A stretch of DNA of 38,110 nucleotides from Oceanisphaera psychrotolerans (GCF_001870485.1 NZ_MDKE01000026.1:1-38110), one strand, 5' to 3'. Positions 10,349 through 18,430 are shown, counted from the first letter of the stretch. Notes: a model not told the origin generated them from the sequence alone. Numbers and translations: made by a program.

Positions 10349-10728
10349 CTGGCCAGCAGCACCCGCTGCGACAGGCGCCGGAACACCGTATCCGGCACCG
10401 CATCCTGAAACAGCCACAGCGGCGGCCAGGGATCGCCTTCCAGCACCAGCAACAAAAAGCCGGGTCCGGCCCGGCTGTATCGCGACAGGACGCCGCTACG
10501 CCCGTTCAGACTGAGCACCCCGTTGTTGTATTCTCCCTGCGGCCGGTAAGCCGCACTCTGGCGCCACAGCACTATCGACACCAGCAGCCAGCCGGGGACA
10601 AACCAGAACAGGCGATCCGCGGCCAGCAACAGTACGGCGGGCAACCACAAGCAGGTCGCCGCCGCCAGCAGATAACAACGATGCAGCCGGGAGGGCTCAG
10701 CGTTGATTGCGAATCTGGTTACGCTCAA
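10345..10728 (-). CDS. ygfX: YgfX (CptA) family membrane protein
   Basis: Small inner-membrane protein encoded next to sdhE. In E. coli it has been described as the toxin partner (CptA) of SdhE/CptB; other work links the pair to flavinylation and pigment phenotypes. Two adjacent hydrophobic segments ([19 protein letters not shown] and [16 protein letters not shown]) form a hairpin at residues 18-55, followed by a soluble tail ending [21 protein letters not shown]. The frame is open to 10851, but that would lie inside sdhE. A TTG at 10728 gives 127 residues, near the usual 135, and overlaps sdhE by about 32 bases. The start is uncertain. Confidence 0.7.
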   Translation of the reverse strand: MSVTRFAINAEPSRLHRCYLLAAATCLWLPAVLLLAADRLFWFVPGWLLVSIVLWRQSAAYRPQGEYNNGVLSLNGRSGVLSRYSRAGPGFLLLVLEGDPWPPLWLFQDAVPDTVFRRLSQRVLLAS

Positions 10729-10960
10729 GAATATGTTCCACCATGGCCTGAAACTCGGCATTTTTGGAACGCTCATGCCCCATGAACCAGGCGAACAGGT
10801 CAGGATCATCGCACTCCAGCAGATGCCGGAATACCACTTTATGTGCTTCACTCAGCCCATCGTATTCGTGCTCGACAAAGGGGGCCAGGATCACGTCCAG
10901 TTCCAGCATGCCACGACGGCAGGCCCAGATCAGACGGGGTTTATCGGAAATATTGAGCAT
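10697..10960 (-). CDS. sdhE: FAD assembly factor SdhE
   Basis: Small cytosolic protein that promotes covalent attachment of FAD to the succinate dehydrogenase and fumarate reductase flavoprotein subunits. The diagnostic RGMLE motif is at residues 16-20, in a five-helix fold of 87 residues. The C-terminal half contains DPDLFAWFMG, also conserved. Overlaps the start of ygfX and diverges from ygfZ across about 120 bases, the same order as in E. coli. Confidence 0.95.
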   Translation of the reverse strand: MLNISDKPRLIWACRRGMLELDVILAPFVEHEYDGLSEAHKVVFRHLLECDDPDLFAWFMGHERSKNAEFQAMVEHILERNQIRNQR

Positions 10961-11084
10961 GATGGCTTCCAGAAAAATAAAACAAAGCTCATGTTATAAG
11001 GTCGAATCAATACTGACAAATGTGTTGGCCATCTTTACCATGAAGGTCACACTAACTGATTGATAGCTAACAAAGGGAGTGCCC

Positions 11085-11987
11085 GTGTTGACTCTTGCTT
11101 CTTCTCCCATGCTTTACCCCCTCGGCGACAGGGGCGTGATCGGCCTGACCGGTGCAGACAGAACCAAATATCTGCAGGGACAGGTCACCTGTGACGTAAA
11201 CAGGCTGAATGCCGGCGACGCCACACCGGGTGGCCACTGCGACAGCAAAGGCAAGCTGTGGGCGCCGTTCTGGCTGGCCAACCTGGGCGAACAGCTGCTG
11301 CTGGTGCTCAACCAGTCACTGCTCGCACGCCAGTTGCCGGAGCTGAAAAAATTCGCGGTGTTTGCCAACACCGAGGTGGAGGACGTCACCGCACACTGGC
11401 AGGTCTTTGGCCTGGCCGGCGAAGGTCTGTCCCACTGGCTCAATAATCATGTCGGCGACGGCAACCTGTGGCAAGGTGGCATCGTGATACCGGTGGCGGC
11501 CGAACATGCACTGCTGCTGCTGCCGCTGGACGCCGAGGTACCCGAACTCCCGCGCGGCAGCGAGCAGGAATGGCAGGGGCTGATGATCCATGCCGGCCTG
11601 CCCGACATGGAGGCCGAGCATCAGGGGGAATATATTCCGCAGATGCTCAACCTGCAGGCCATCGGTGGCATCAGTTTCACCAAGGGCTGCTACATGGGCC
11701 AGGAAACCGTGGCCCGCGCCAAATACCGGGGCGCCAACAAGAAAGCGATGTTTATACTGGCCGGCACCGCCTCGGACAGCATCGCCGCCAATCAGGATCT
11801 GGAGCTGCAACTGGGCGATAACTGGCGCCGGGCCGGCACCGTGCTCAGTGTCTGGCAGCAGGATGGCGACTGCCTGCTGACGGCGGTGCTGAACAAGGAT
11901 CTGGAGGCCGACGCGGTATTCCGCCTCAAGGGGCAGGATGACAGCCGCCTCACTCTGCAACCCCTGCCTTACGATCTGGTGGACTGA
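11085..11987 (+). CDS. ygfZ: tRNA-modifying protein YgfZ
   Basis: Folate-binding protein of the GcvT-like fold that supports Fe-S enzymes, including MiaB-dependent tRNA thiomethylation. The family signature KGCYMGQE (about residues 200-207, with the functional Cys near 202) is present, as is TKYLQGQVTCDV near the N-terminus. The start is chosen as GTG 11085, with GGGAG 6 bases upstream; GTG 11079 would overlap that site, and ATG 11109 would lose conserved residues. About 300 residues. It is the last core gene before the accessory region. Confidence 0.93.
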   Translation: MLTLASSPMLYPLGDRGVIGLTGADRTKYLQGQVTCDVNRLNAGDATPGGHCDSKGKLWAPFWLANLGEQLLLVLNQSLLARQLPELKKFAVFANTEVEDVTAHWQVFGLAGEGLSHWLNNHVGDGNLWQGGIVIPVAAEHALLLLPLDAEVPELPRGSEQEWQGLMIHAGLPDMEAEHQGEYIPQMLNLQAIGGISFTKGCYMGQETVARAKYRGANKKAMFILAGTASDSIAANQDLELQLGDNWRRAGTVLSVWQQDGDCLLTAVLNKDLEADAVFRLKGQDDSRLTLQPLPYDLVD

Positions 11988-12856
11988 GCACCAATCGCCG
12001 CCTCCTTTAACCAGGCGGCGGCCTTGCCCAGGGGCCGCTGCTTGTGCCAGATAAGTTCCAGTGCCACCGGCCAGTCATGATCGTCAAATGCCAGCGCAGG
12101 CGAGACCAGATAACCATTATCCAGTGCGCCAGCCACCACATGTTCGGGCACAAAGGCCCAGCCCAGATTGCGCTGCACCAGTTCAACAATGACCCAGTGG
12201 CTTTCAACCCACCAGACATCGGCCGCCACCCGTAACCGCACCTTTTCTTCACTGTCGTTACGGGTCGCCACCATCAGTTGCCGATAGCGCTTTAGCTCTT
12301 CCCACCCCACCTGCTGACGAGCCAGATCATGCTCTGGCGCGCAGACAACTTTCAACGGCACCCAGCCCAACGCATGAAAATTCAGTGCCGAAGGCAGAAT
12401 TTCCTGACGCCACATAATGCCCAGATCGACCCGCTCTTCCAGCACCATGCGGCTGACATCCTCCATCAGCGGAAACAGCAGCTCCAGCTCCACACTGGGA
12501 AAACGGCGGGCAAACTCGTCCATCAGGGCTCCCAGCTGCTCCAGGGGATACAGTTCATCAACCGCCAGTACCAGCCGGCTCTCCACTCCTTCGCCCAGGC
12601 TTTTGGCGACCCCGCGAAAGTGCTCGCAGCGCTCGAGTATCACCCGCGCCTCCACCAGTAGCCGCTCCCCGGCCGGCGTCAGGCGGGGATAGCGGCCGCT
12701 ACGCAAAAACAGGCTGTTGCCCAGATCGATTTCCAGGTTGGACACGGCGGTGCTGATCACCGACTGCACCTTGCCCAATCGGCGGGCGGCGGCAGAAAAA
12801 GAGCCGGTCTCCACGGTCGCCACAAAGGCCTGCAACTGCTCCAATGAGAAACTCAT
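11969..12856 (-). CDS. LysR-family transcriptional regulator
   Basis: DNA-binding regulator with an N-terminal winged helix-turn-helix (residues 3-62: SLEQLQAFVATVETGSFSAA, then RRLGKVQSVISTAVSNLE) and a C-terminal effector domain from about 90. 295 residues, normal length. It diverges from the PACE efflux gene with a 91-base shared intergenic region. This is the usual layout for a LysR regulator controlling its neighbour (compare AceR-AceI), so control of the efflux gene is inferred. The ligand cannot be read from the sequence. It overlaps ygfZ tail to tail by 19 bases. Confidence 0.9.
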   Translation of the reverse strand: MSFSLEQLQAFVATVETGSFSAAARRLGKVQSVISTAVSNLEIDLGNSLFLRSGRYPRLTPAGERLLVEARVILERCEHFRGVAKSLGEGVESRLVLAVDELYPLEQLGALMDEFARRFPSVELELLFPLMEDVSRMVLEERVDLGIMWRQEILPSALNFHALGWVPLKVVCAPEHDLARQQVGWEELKRYRQLMVATRNDSEEKVRLRVAADVWWVESHWVIVELVQRNLGWAFVPEHVVAGALDNGYLVSPALAFDDHDWPVALELIWHKQRPLGKAAAWLKEAAIGAQSTRS

Positions 12857-12947
12857 CTATCTATAAATCCGATACATTCCAACTTTGATACAGGATATTA
12901 GCAGATAGAATCAGCCTCTCAGACGATAAAATCAGCAAGGAATCTTC

Positions 12948-13382
12948 ATGCGCACCACCAAAGATCGAATTCGCCACACCCTGGGTTTTGAGGTGATAGG
13001 TCTGCTTATCTTCGCCCCGCTGGCCAGCTGGGTATTCGGCTTCGACCTCCACCTGATGGGTGTCATGGCGGTGGTCGGTTCCATCATCGCCACCCTGTGG
13101 AACTATGTCTACAACCTGCTGTTCGATCACGCCATGCTGAGACTGCGCGGTGATGTGCGCAAAACAGTCCCGTTGCGAGTGTTCCACGCCCTGCTGTTCG
13201 AGGGGGGTCTGCTGCTGCTGTTCATGCCGATGATCGCCTGGTACCTGGGAATCACCCTGTGGGAGGCCTTCATGATGGATATCGCCATGGCCACCTTTTA
13301 TCTGATCTATGCCTTCGTCTACAACCTGATCTACGACCAGGTTTTCCCTATCCCCCAGCCGACCCGGGCCGTTCAGAAATAG
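12948..13382 (+). CDS. PACE family efflux protein (AceI-like)
   Basis: Proteobacterial antimicrobial compound efflux family: proton-coupled exporters of biocides such as chlorhexidine and, physiologically, short diamines. Two tandem bacterial transmembrane pair domains give four helices (about 13-32, 36-58, 78-100 and 108-130). The acidic residue essential in AceI is present as Glu15 in GFEVIG, and the WNYVYN and YLIYAFVYN motifs close each repeat. 144 residues. AGGAA precedes the start. Regulated probably by the divergent LysR gene. Substrate unknown. Confidence 0.9.
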   Translation: MRTTKDRIRHTLGFEVIGLLIFAPLASWVFGFDLHLMGVMAVVGSIIATLWNYVYNLLFDHAMLRLRGDVRKTVPLRVFHALLFEGGLLLLFMPMIAWYLGITLWEAFMMDIAMATFYLIYAFVYNLIYDQVFPIPQPTRAVQK

Positions 13383-13393
13383 AAAAACGCTCT

Positions 13394-13429
13394 CGCAATA
13401 ACGGCAACCCAAAGGTTGCCGTTATTGCG
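13394..13429. terminator. Bidirectional hairpin between PACE and teaC
   Basis: A perfect 16-base stem, CGCAATAACGGCAACC (13394-13409) and its complement (13414-13429), with a 4-base CAAA loop. It sits between the converging stop codons of the PACE gene and teaC. There is no long T run on either side, so its terminator role rests on stem strength and position. Confidence 0.75.
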
Positions 13430-13447
13430 AACAGGTTCGGAAAGGGC

Positions 13448-14740
13448 TCAGCGAGAGAACGCCAGATCCCGCAGGAACAGCGCGAGCGAGGGGAAAAGGA
13501 TTAACAGCGACGACACCATCACCAGGATCAGCACAAAGGGCAGCGAGCCACGTACCACATCCATGTACCGACGCCGAAACACCGCCACCGCGGTAAAAAT
13601 ATTGCAGCCAAAGGGCGGTGTGACGGCACCGATGGCCACCTGCAAGGTGATGATGACGCCGACCAGTACCTTGTCCAGTTCCAGACGATCAATCTCGGGC
13701 AGAAAGATGGGCACCATGATCAGGATGACCACGATGGAGTCGACGAACATGCAGCCGACGAAGAAGGCGATGGAGATGGCCAGCAACAGGCCGAACTCAT
13801 TCGCCTCATTCAGCCCCAGTCCCGCCATGATGGCCTGAGGGATCTGGGCGAAGGAAATCACCCAGGAAAAGGCGCTGCCTGTCGCCACCAGAATGAAGAC
13901 CACGGCGGTAATCACGCCGGTGGACTTGGCAATGTCCAGTACATCCTTCACTTTCAGTTCCCGGAACAGCCCCACCTCAAGCAACAGCGCATAGAGTACA
14001 CAGACCGAAGCGGCTTCGGTCGGGCTGAAAATGCCGCCGTAAATACCGACTATCACTATGATGGGGAAACCCAACGGCCAGATGGCATCCCGGGTTGTCT
14101 TGAGCCGCTCGGCCAGAGTCGCCTTGGCTACCGTCGGCACCTCGTTCCTGATGGCAAAAAACACCGAATAGATGGAAAACAGTACCAGGATAAGCAGGCC
14201 GGGGGCGATACCGGCAATGAAGAGTTCGGAAATGGAGGTCTGTGCGATACCGCCATAAATGATCATGCCGATACTCGGCGGGATCAGCAGCGCAATGCCA
14301 CTGGCACTGATGATCAACGACAACGAGAACGAATCCTTATAGCCATTCTGGATCAGCTTGGGATGCAAGGGGGAGCCCACCGCCACCACGGTGGCCTGGG
14401 TAGAGCCCGATACCGCGCCGAACATGGTGCAGGCCGCCGCGGTACTGACCGCAAGGCCCCCCTTGTAGTGCCCGATATAAGCCATCACCATGTCAATCAG
14501 CCTGGTCGCCGAGCGCCCCTTGGTCATGATATCCGCCGCCAGGATAAACATCGGAACCGCAATCAGGGAAGCGGGACGGATCCCGGCAAACATCTGCTGG
14601 ATCATGAACTGGGAATTGCCGAAGCCGTTGAACTGCACGTAAAAGCCAATCAGTGTCGCGACCATCATCGGTACCATCATCGGGAAACCGAACAACAGCA
14701 ACACCACCATGGCCGTCAGCATCAAGGAGGTCATATCCAT
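13448..14740 (-). CDS. teaC: TRAP transporter large permease (TeaC/UehC/DctM type)
   Basis: Large membrane subunit of a tripartite ATP-independent periplasmic transporter; it forms the sodium-driven transport path for the solute delivered by the binding protein. About 430 residues with 11-12 hydrophobic helices and conserved DctM segments such as AACTMFGAVSGSTQATVVA and GIALLIPPSIGMIIYG. The start is set at ATG 14740, with AGGGA 7 bases upstream and 10 bases after the teaB stop; the frame open to 14794 would run into teaB. Ectoine specificity is inferred from the adjacent TeaA-like binding protein and the Doe/Eut genes, not from this subunit. Confidence 0.92.
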   Translation of the reverse strand: MDMTSLMLTAMVVLLLFGFPMMVPMMVATLIGFYVQFNGFGNSQFMIQQMFAGIRPASLIAVPMFILAADIMTKGRSATRLIDMVMAYIGHYKGGLAVSTAAACTMFGAVSGSTQATVVAVGSPLHPKLIQNGYKDSFSLSLIISASGIALLIPPSIGMIIYGGIAQTSISELFIAGIAPGLLILVLFSIYSVFFAIRNEVPTVAKATLAERLKTTRDAIWPLGFPIIVIVGIYGGIFSPTEAASVCVLYALLLEVGLFRELKVKDVLDIAKSTGVITAVVFILVATGSAFSWVISFAQIPQAIMAGLGLNEANEFGLLLAISIAFFVGCMFVDSIVVILIMVPIFLPEIDRLELDKVLVGVIITLQVAIGAVTPPFGCNIFTAVAVFRRRYMDVVRGSLPFVLILVMVSSLLILFPSLALFLRDLAFSR

Positions 14741-14750
14741 ATTAAAATCC

Positions 14751-15314
14751 CTAAATTTCCGCCATGGATTCATACTCTTCGCTAGTGACATCACTGGCCA
14801 AGAAAATGGCTTTGTTGCTCAGGTTTTTTATCCCGGCTACAAAGTACTCAAACCCGGTAATAAACAGACTGACCGGCACCCACAGGTAAATGCTGTACAC
14901 CGGTATTTGCAAGGCAGGCAGTACCTGGCCACGGGGAGCCACCCACTGTATGTATTGCACCGAAAAGTAACAGATAGTGAAAATACAGGCGGAGGTGACA
15001 AAGGTAATGATGACCATCAGGAACTTCTGAAACCGCTTGGGCAGGGCATCAAAAATGGCCGTCATTCTGATATGGCTGCCATGCCTGGCCGCAAAACTGG
15101 TACCGGCAAAGGTCACCAGAATAATCAGAATGCTGTTTACCTCTTCCGCAAAGAACAGGCCCTGATTGAACAGGACACGACCAATCACATTGGCAATATT
15201 GTTGGTGGCCATCAACAGCACGCTGGCAATCAGGATGGCACCTTCCACCCTGTTGATGACGCCAATACCATAACGATAGCCTGAGCGGATCAGGCCGGGA
15301 GACGAGTGAGTCAT
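14751..15314 (-). CDS. teaB: TRAP transporter small permease (TeaB/UehB/DctQ type)
   Basis: Small membrane subunit of the TRAP transporter. 187 residues with four hydrophobic helices (about 24-42, 58-75, 96-118 and 140-160) and the DctQ-type segment TSFAARHGSHIRMTAIFDALP. TAGGAG lies 5 bases before the ATG. Its position between the binding-protein gene and the large permease is standard. Separate small and large subunits, as in Halomonas TeaABC, are seen here rather than a fused QM protein. Confidence 0.9.
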   Translation of the reverse strand: MTHSSPGLIRSGYRYGIGVINRVEGAILIASVLLMATNNIANVIGRVLFNQGLFFAEEVNSILIILVTFAGTSFAARHGSHIRMTAIFDALPKRFQKFLMVIITFVTSACIFTICYFSVQYIQWVAPRGQVLPALQIPVYSIYLWVPVSLFITGFEYFVAGIKNLSNKAIFLASDVTSEEYESMAEI

Positions 15315-15343
15315 CCGCAGCTCCTAAGAGAGAGAAACACCAG

Positions 15344-15372
15344 GGTGGTGCCGAGCCGGGGCCGGCACCACC
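15344..15372 (-). promoter_or_regulatory. Intra-operon hairpin between teaA and teaB
   Basis: A perfect 10-base stem, GGTGGTGCCG (15344-15353) with CGGCACCACC (15363-15372), and a 9-base GC-rich loop. It falls in the 65-base gap between the binding protein and permease genes, without a following T run. Such hairpins often protect the upstream mRNA end and raise binding protein over permease levels; that role is inferred. Confidence 0.6.
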
Positions 15373-15379
15373 TGTGCCG

Positions 15380-16399
15380 TTACTTGCCTGTTGCTTCCAG
15401 CAGATCCGCACTCATCTGATCGAGCACCGCTTTACCGGAGTCGCCGGTCATGGCGACAAAGCGCTCCTTGACCGGCGCAGAAGCGGTACGGAACAGCTCC
15501 CGCTGTTGCTCGTCGAGGGAAACAAACTGCATGTCCGGTTTTGCCGCATTTATCTTGGCGATAGAGTCATTTTCCAGACCTTCCCGGTATTGCAGGATAT
15601 AGTCGGTCGCCTCGGCCGTTGCCTTCTGGATCAGCATCTGATCCTGTTCGGACAAGCCGTCATAGAAGGCTTTATTGGCCATGACCGCGGTGGTAAAGAT
15701 GTTATGGCCGATATCGGTAATGACGTCGGTTACTTCATACGTCTTGGTGGATTCGATGTAGAACATCGGGTTTTCCTGGCCCTGAATCATCTTGGTCTGC
15801 AAGGCACCAAACACCTCCCCCCAGGGCAGCGGAGTGGGGACGGCACCAAACGACTTGTAGGTTTCCACCAGCAATGGCGAGGTCATTACCCGGATCTTGA
15901 CCCCATTCAGTTCCTCGGGCGAGGTAAAGGGCTTCTGGGTAGTGATATGTACCCGACCTTCCGGGAACATGCTCAGCAGCTCCAGCCCCTTGTCGGCATA
16001 CAGTTGGGGAAAATGCTCGTTGATCACCTTGGAGTGCTTGAAAAAGTAGTCGAGTTCGCTCGGCTTCTCGGGCAGCACGTACGGCATCAGAAAAACCTGC
16101 GCCTCGGGGATCAGGCTGCCGGTAAAGCCGGGAGACTGATCGACAAACTGCAGAATTCCCGCCTGAGCCTGCTCCATGACATCCACCGACTCCCCTAGGG
16201 TACCGAAGGGATAAATCTGCACTTTGTGAGCCGAGTTGGCTTCGATTACGTCCTTGAACTTGGTGGCATACACCCCCTGAACTTCGTTCAGGCTTTCTTC
16301 AATCGCATATTTCCAGTTAGCGGCACTCGCCGGCACAGCTGCCAGCGCCAGCGCCACGGCAGAAAGACGGAAGGTCATGCCCAGTGCTTGCTTGCTCAT
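15380..16399 (-). CDS. teaA: Ectoine/hydroxyectoine TRAP binding protein (TeaA/UehA type)
   Basis: Periplasmic solute-binding protein of the DctP family. A signal peptide (hydrophobic AVALALAAVPASA, likely cleaved before ANWKYA) is followed by a mature domain that resembles Halomonas TeaA from memory: ANWKYAIEE at the start, ILQFVDQSPGFTGSLIPEAQ, TPLPWGEVFGALQT and GQENPMFYIES. These include the aromatic and Arg/Asn positions of the ectoine pocket. The start is ATG 16399 (339 residues), with GAGGGA 8 bases upstream; the longer frame to 16429 lacks such a site. The neighbouring enuR and doe/eut genes support ectoine as the substrate. Confidence 0.92.
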   Translation of the reverse strand: MSKQALGMTFRLSAVALALAAVPASAANWKYAIEESLNEVQGVYATKFKDVIEANSAHKVQIYPFGTLGESVDVMEQAQAGILQFVDQSPGFTGSLIPEAQVFLMPYVLPEKPSELDYFFKHSKVINEHFPQLYADKGLELLSMFPEGRVHITTQKPFTSPEELNGVKIRVMTSPLLVETYKSFGAVPTPLPWGEVFGALQTKMIQGQENPMFYIESTKTYEVTDVITDIGHNIFTTAVMANKAFYDGLSEQDQMLIQKATAEATDYILQYREGLENDSIAKINAAKPDMQFVSLDEQQRELFRTASAPVKERFVAMTGDSGKAVLDQMSADLLEATGK

Positions 16400-16467
16400 A
16401 TCAGTAATCCCTCTGATGGTCGATTCCACATAAAAAAAGATTCATGTCGCTCATCGAGCGCTCAGTT

Positions 16468-16505
16468 CGATGAATCCAGCTACGATGCTTCCTGAAGATT
16501 CATCG
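16468..16505. promoter_or_regulatory. Inverted repeat upstream of teaABC
   Basis: CGATGAATC (16468-16476) and GATTCATCG (16497-16505) are perfect 9-base inverted arms 20 bases apart in the gap between enuR and teaA. A second pair, GTAACG/CGTTAC (16505-16510 and 16523-16528), adjoins it. They could be operator sites for the uptake operon or an mRNA structure. No match to a known operator is claimed. Confidence 0.4.
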
Positions 16506-16600
16506 TAACGATGCCATGACAGCGTTACTGTACCGGACAATGCCGGAACTTTTTTTTGTGTAAACGACACCAGAGTGACGACTTCTTCTGTTATTCGCCT

Positions 16601-18001
16601 TCACAACAGAAAATGTGTAGGCGGAGGGGGGGCGTTCAGCATATCGGCCAAAAACTGCAGCCCACGCCTGAGCCGGGAGCGACTGCTTTCGCAACCCAGG
16701 CTGAGGCGTACCCGACCCGGTTTGCATTCTGCATCCACCACAAAGGGCTGGTAACCGGTAATCAGTATATTGGCCTGACGCGCCGAGCCCAGCAGCTCTT
16801 CGCCCCCCCAGCCCGGGGGCAACTGCAACCACAGATGCATGCCGTTCGGATGGCTGTCGTATTCGAACCCGGCCAGTATCTCCCTGGCCAGCTGCTGTCT
16901 GGCCGCAAATTCCTGTTGCTGATATTCAATCAGCCGGGCCAGGGTGCCATTCAGAATCCACTGGCTGGTGACCTCAAATCCCAGTGGCGTGGCCATCCAG
17001 CTCGATGCCGCCAGCTGAGCCAGCGAATGCTGCAGCAAGTGCCGCGGCACCACCACAAAGCCGCAGCGCAGACCCGGAGCCACCGTCTTGGTCAGGCTGG
17101 TCACGTAAAATGCCTGATCCGGCAACAGGCTGGACAGGGGCGGCAGGCGCTCCGGTTCCAGGGCACCGTAAACATCGTCCTCGATCACCATCAGCTGATA
17201 ATGCCGTACCAGCTCGGCGATCGCCTGACGCCGCTCCAGGCTCATATGACTGCTCGACGGGTTGCTCATGCTGGGGGTGCAACACAACACCTTGATTTTC
17301 TTCTTGCGGCAGGCATCTTCCAGCGCAGCGGGAATAATCCCTTCCCGATCGGTCGCCAGACCACATAATCGGACATTGAGCATACGCGAACGGGCGATCA
17401 GGCCGTGATCCACCAGCTCTTCGCAGGCCACCAGATCCCCGGGCTGCAACAGGGCGCCCATTGCCAGCATCAGGCCATGGGACGCCCCGTTGCAGAGCAG
17501 GATCCGCTCCGGTTCCACCGGAATCTTCTGCAACCCGAGCCACTGAGCGGCCGCCTCCAGGTGCGGCCGCTGCCCCTGTACCGGCCGCATGTGCCGGATT
17601 AAATGCTCGGTATTGCCCTGACCGATCCGCACCAGAGCTTCCCCAAACAACCGACTGAGTTCAGGGGTACAGATGGGGTGTGCGATAGACAGGTCGATGA
17701 CCCGGCCCTCGGTGTCCTTGTCGTCGATCAGCATCAGCTTGGTTTTCTTGTCGGCACCGTAATCGCTGACAAAAGTGCCACTGCCGACGCAGGCCGAAAT
17801 CAGGCCCAGTTTCTCCGCGTGGGCATAGGCATTGCTGACCGTTTGTACGCTGACCCCTAACTGCTCGGCCAGCATTCGGTGGGTTGGTAAACGGCTACCG
17901 GGCAGTAATTCTCCGCGGGCAATCGCCTCCTCCAGCGCCTTCGCAATGGCCAGATACTTGGGCATTTCCGTGTTCAGTAAAAGTTCAATGCTAATTGTCA
18001 T
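16601..18001 (-). CDS. enuR: MocR/GntR-type regulator of ectoine catabolism (EnuR)
   Basis: Fusion of a GntR-type winged helix (about residues 12-80, with SRLPTHRMLAEQLGVSVQTV) to a class I aminotransferase-like domain. The PLP-binding lysine is Lys305 in SLTKTVAPGLR; the cofactor Asp is in IEDDVYG (274-279). In EnuR of marine bacteria, PLP on the equivalent lysine senses an ectoine-derived diaminobutyrate. 466 residues, normal. The gene lies between the divergent doe/eut genes and co-directional teaABC, the usual site for enuR. A palindrome just before the start suggests autoregulation. Other MocR regulators look similar, so the EnuR call rests on context. Confidence 0.88.
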   Translation of the reverse strand: MTISIELLLNTEMPKYLAIAKALEEAIARGELLPGSRLPTHRMLAEQLGVSVQTVSNAYAHAEKLGLISACVGSGTFVSDYGADKKTKLMLIDDKDTEGRVIDLSIAHPICTPELSRLFGEALVRIGQGNTEHLIRHMRPVQGQRPHLEAAAQWLGLQKIPVEPERILLCNGASHGLMLAMGALLQPGDLVACEELVDHGLIARSRMLNVRLCGLATDREGIIPAALEDACRKKKIKVLCCTPSMSNPSSSHMSLERRQAIAELVRHYQLMVIEDDVYGALEPERLPPLSSLLPDQAFYVTSLTKTVAPGLRCGFVVVPRHLLQHSLAQLAASSWMATPLGFEVTSQWILNGTLARLIEYQQQEFAARQQLAREILAGFEYDSHPNGMHLWLQLPPGWGGEELLGSARQANILITGYQPFVVDAECKPGRVRLSLGCESSRSRLRRGLQFLADMLNAPPPPTHFLL

Positions 18002-18004
18002 AGT

Positions 18005-18020
18005 TCAATAATCTTATTGA
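18005..18020. promoter_or_regulatory. Candidate EnuR operator palindrome
   Basis: TCAATAATCTTATTGA is a palindrome with perfect 7-base arms and a 2-base centre. It lies 3 bases upstream of the enuR start codon, in the region shared with the divergent doe operon. Its size and place fit an autoregulatory site for a dimeric GntR-type protein. The assignment to EnuR is inference. Confidence 0.5.
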
Positions 18021-18108
18021 CATGAATAAATATGCTGGTGTGTACTGATAAAAGCAGCAACACGTTAGGACAATGATCACCGTCAATCCAGTCTTTCGGA
18101 GGATTGTC

Positions 18109-18138
18109 ATGATTAAAGGGACTAATTGTACTACCTAG
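18109..18138 (+). CDS. Possible 9-residue leader peptide
   Basis: ATG 18109 is preceded by GGAGG at the proper distance (6 bases) and reads MIKGTNCTT before a TAG stop. The ribosome site can pair with CAATCC (18084-18089) through GGATTG (18101-18106), so access may depend on RNA folding. A real leader peptide controlling doeA is possible, but nothing but the strong site and position supports translation. Confidence 0.3.
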   Translation: MIKGTNCTT

Positions 18139-18174
18139 GCGCTATCGGCTTACGGGCCTGACGAGATAATACTC

Positions 18175-18291
18175 ATGGACAAACACAGCCTGAACACCAT
18201 CCAGCTTCATCCGGACGCCGCTCTGCCACGGATGCTGACGCATATCTCCTGGTTCCCTCGAACGCAAGGCCAGCACCGGCTCGATCGCTGA
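18175..18291 (+). CDS. Possible 38-residue small ORF of unknown function
   Basis: Frame MDKHSLNTIQLHPDAALPRM, then 18 more residues ending QHRLDR. The stop codon directly abuts the left arm of the hairpin at 18292-18336. The ribosome site is weak. The protein is not recognised, has no hydrophobic segment, and carries no run of one amino acid that would suggest classical attenuation. It could be a leader ORF, the remnant of a lost gene, or chance. Confidence 0.2.
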   Translation: MDKHSLNTIQLHPDAALPRMLTHISWFPRTQGQHRLDR

Positions 18292-18336
18292 TTAGCGGTT
18301 GAGTCTGCGGCTGCCTGCCGCGGGCTCAACCGCTAA
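18292..18336 (+). terminator. Long hairpin upstream of doeA
   Basis: TTAGCGGTTGAG (18292-18303) and CTCAACCGCTAA (18325-18336) form a perfect 12-base stem, and GCGGC/GCCGC inside (18307-18311, 18317-18321) extends it. No T tract follows, so it is not a canonical intrinsic terminator. It could end transcription of the small upstream ORF or shape the doeA leader. Confidence 0.5.
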
Positions 18337-18430
18337 CCCCCACAAGCAACACCACAGTCCAACACCGACTGCTTGCCTCCGGGCCGGCAGGGGTTGGCGG
18401 TCTTGATCATCAGCTACAGAGATACTTTAT

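Larger units (their letters stand above)
18002..18430. other. 429-base intergenic region between enuR and doeA
   Basis: No ordinary gene. It holds, in order, the operator-like palindrome (18005-18020), a GACAAT...ATTGTC stem (18069-18108), a 9-codon ORF with a strong GGAGG site, a 38-codon ORF, a long hairpin (18292-18336) and the doeA ribosome site region. A second short stem is possible near 18374-18391 (TTGCC/GGCAG). The doeA promoter could not be placed with confidence. Confidence 0.7.

Noticed and set aside
15380-16399. C4-dicarboxylate specificity for the TRAP transporter
   Set aside because: The binding protein matches TeaA/UehA-type segments and the genes around it are ectoine genes; DctP is only the family name.
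18109-18138. Nine-codon ORF as a known leader-peptide class
   Set aside because: It has no run of one regulatory amino acid and no recognisable attenuator; kept only as a low-confidence feature.
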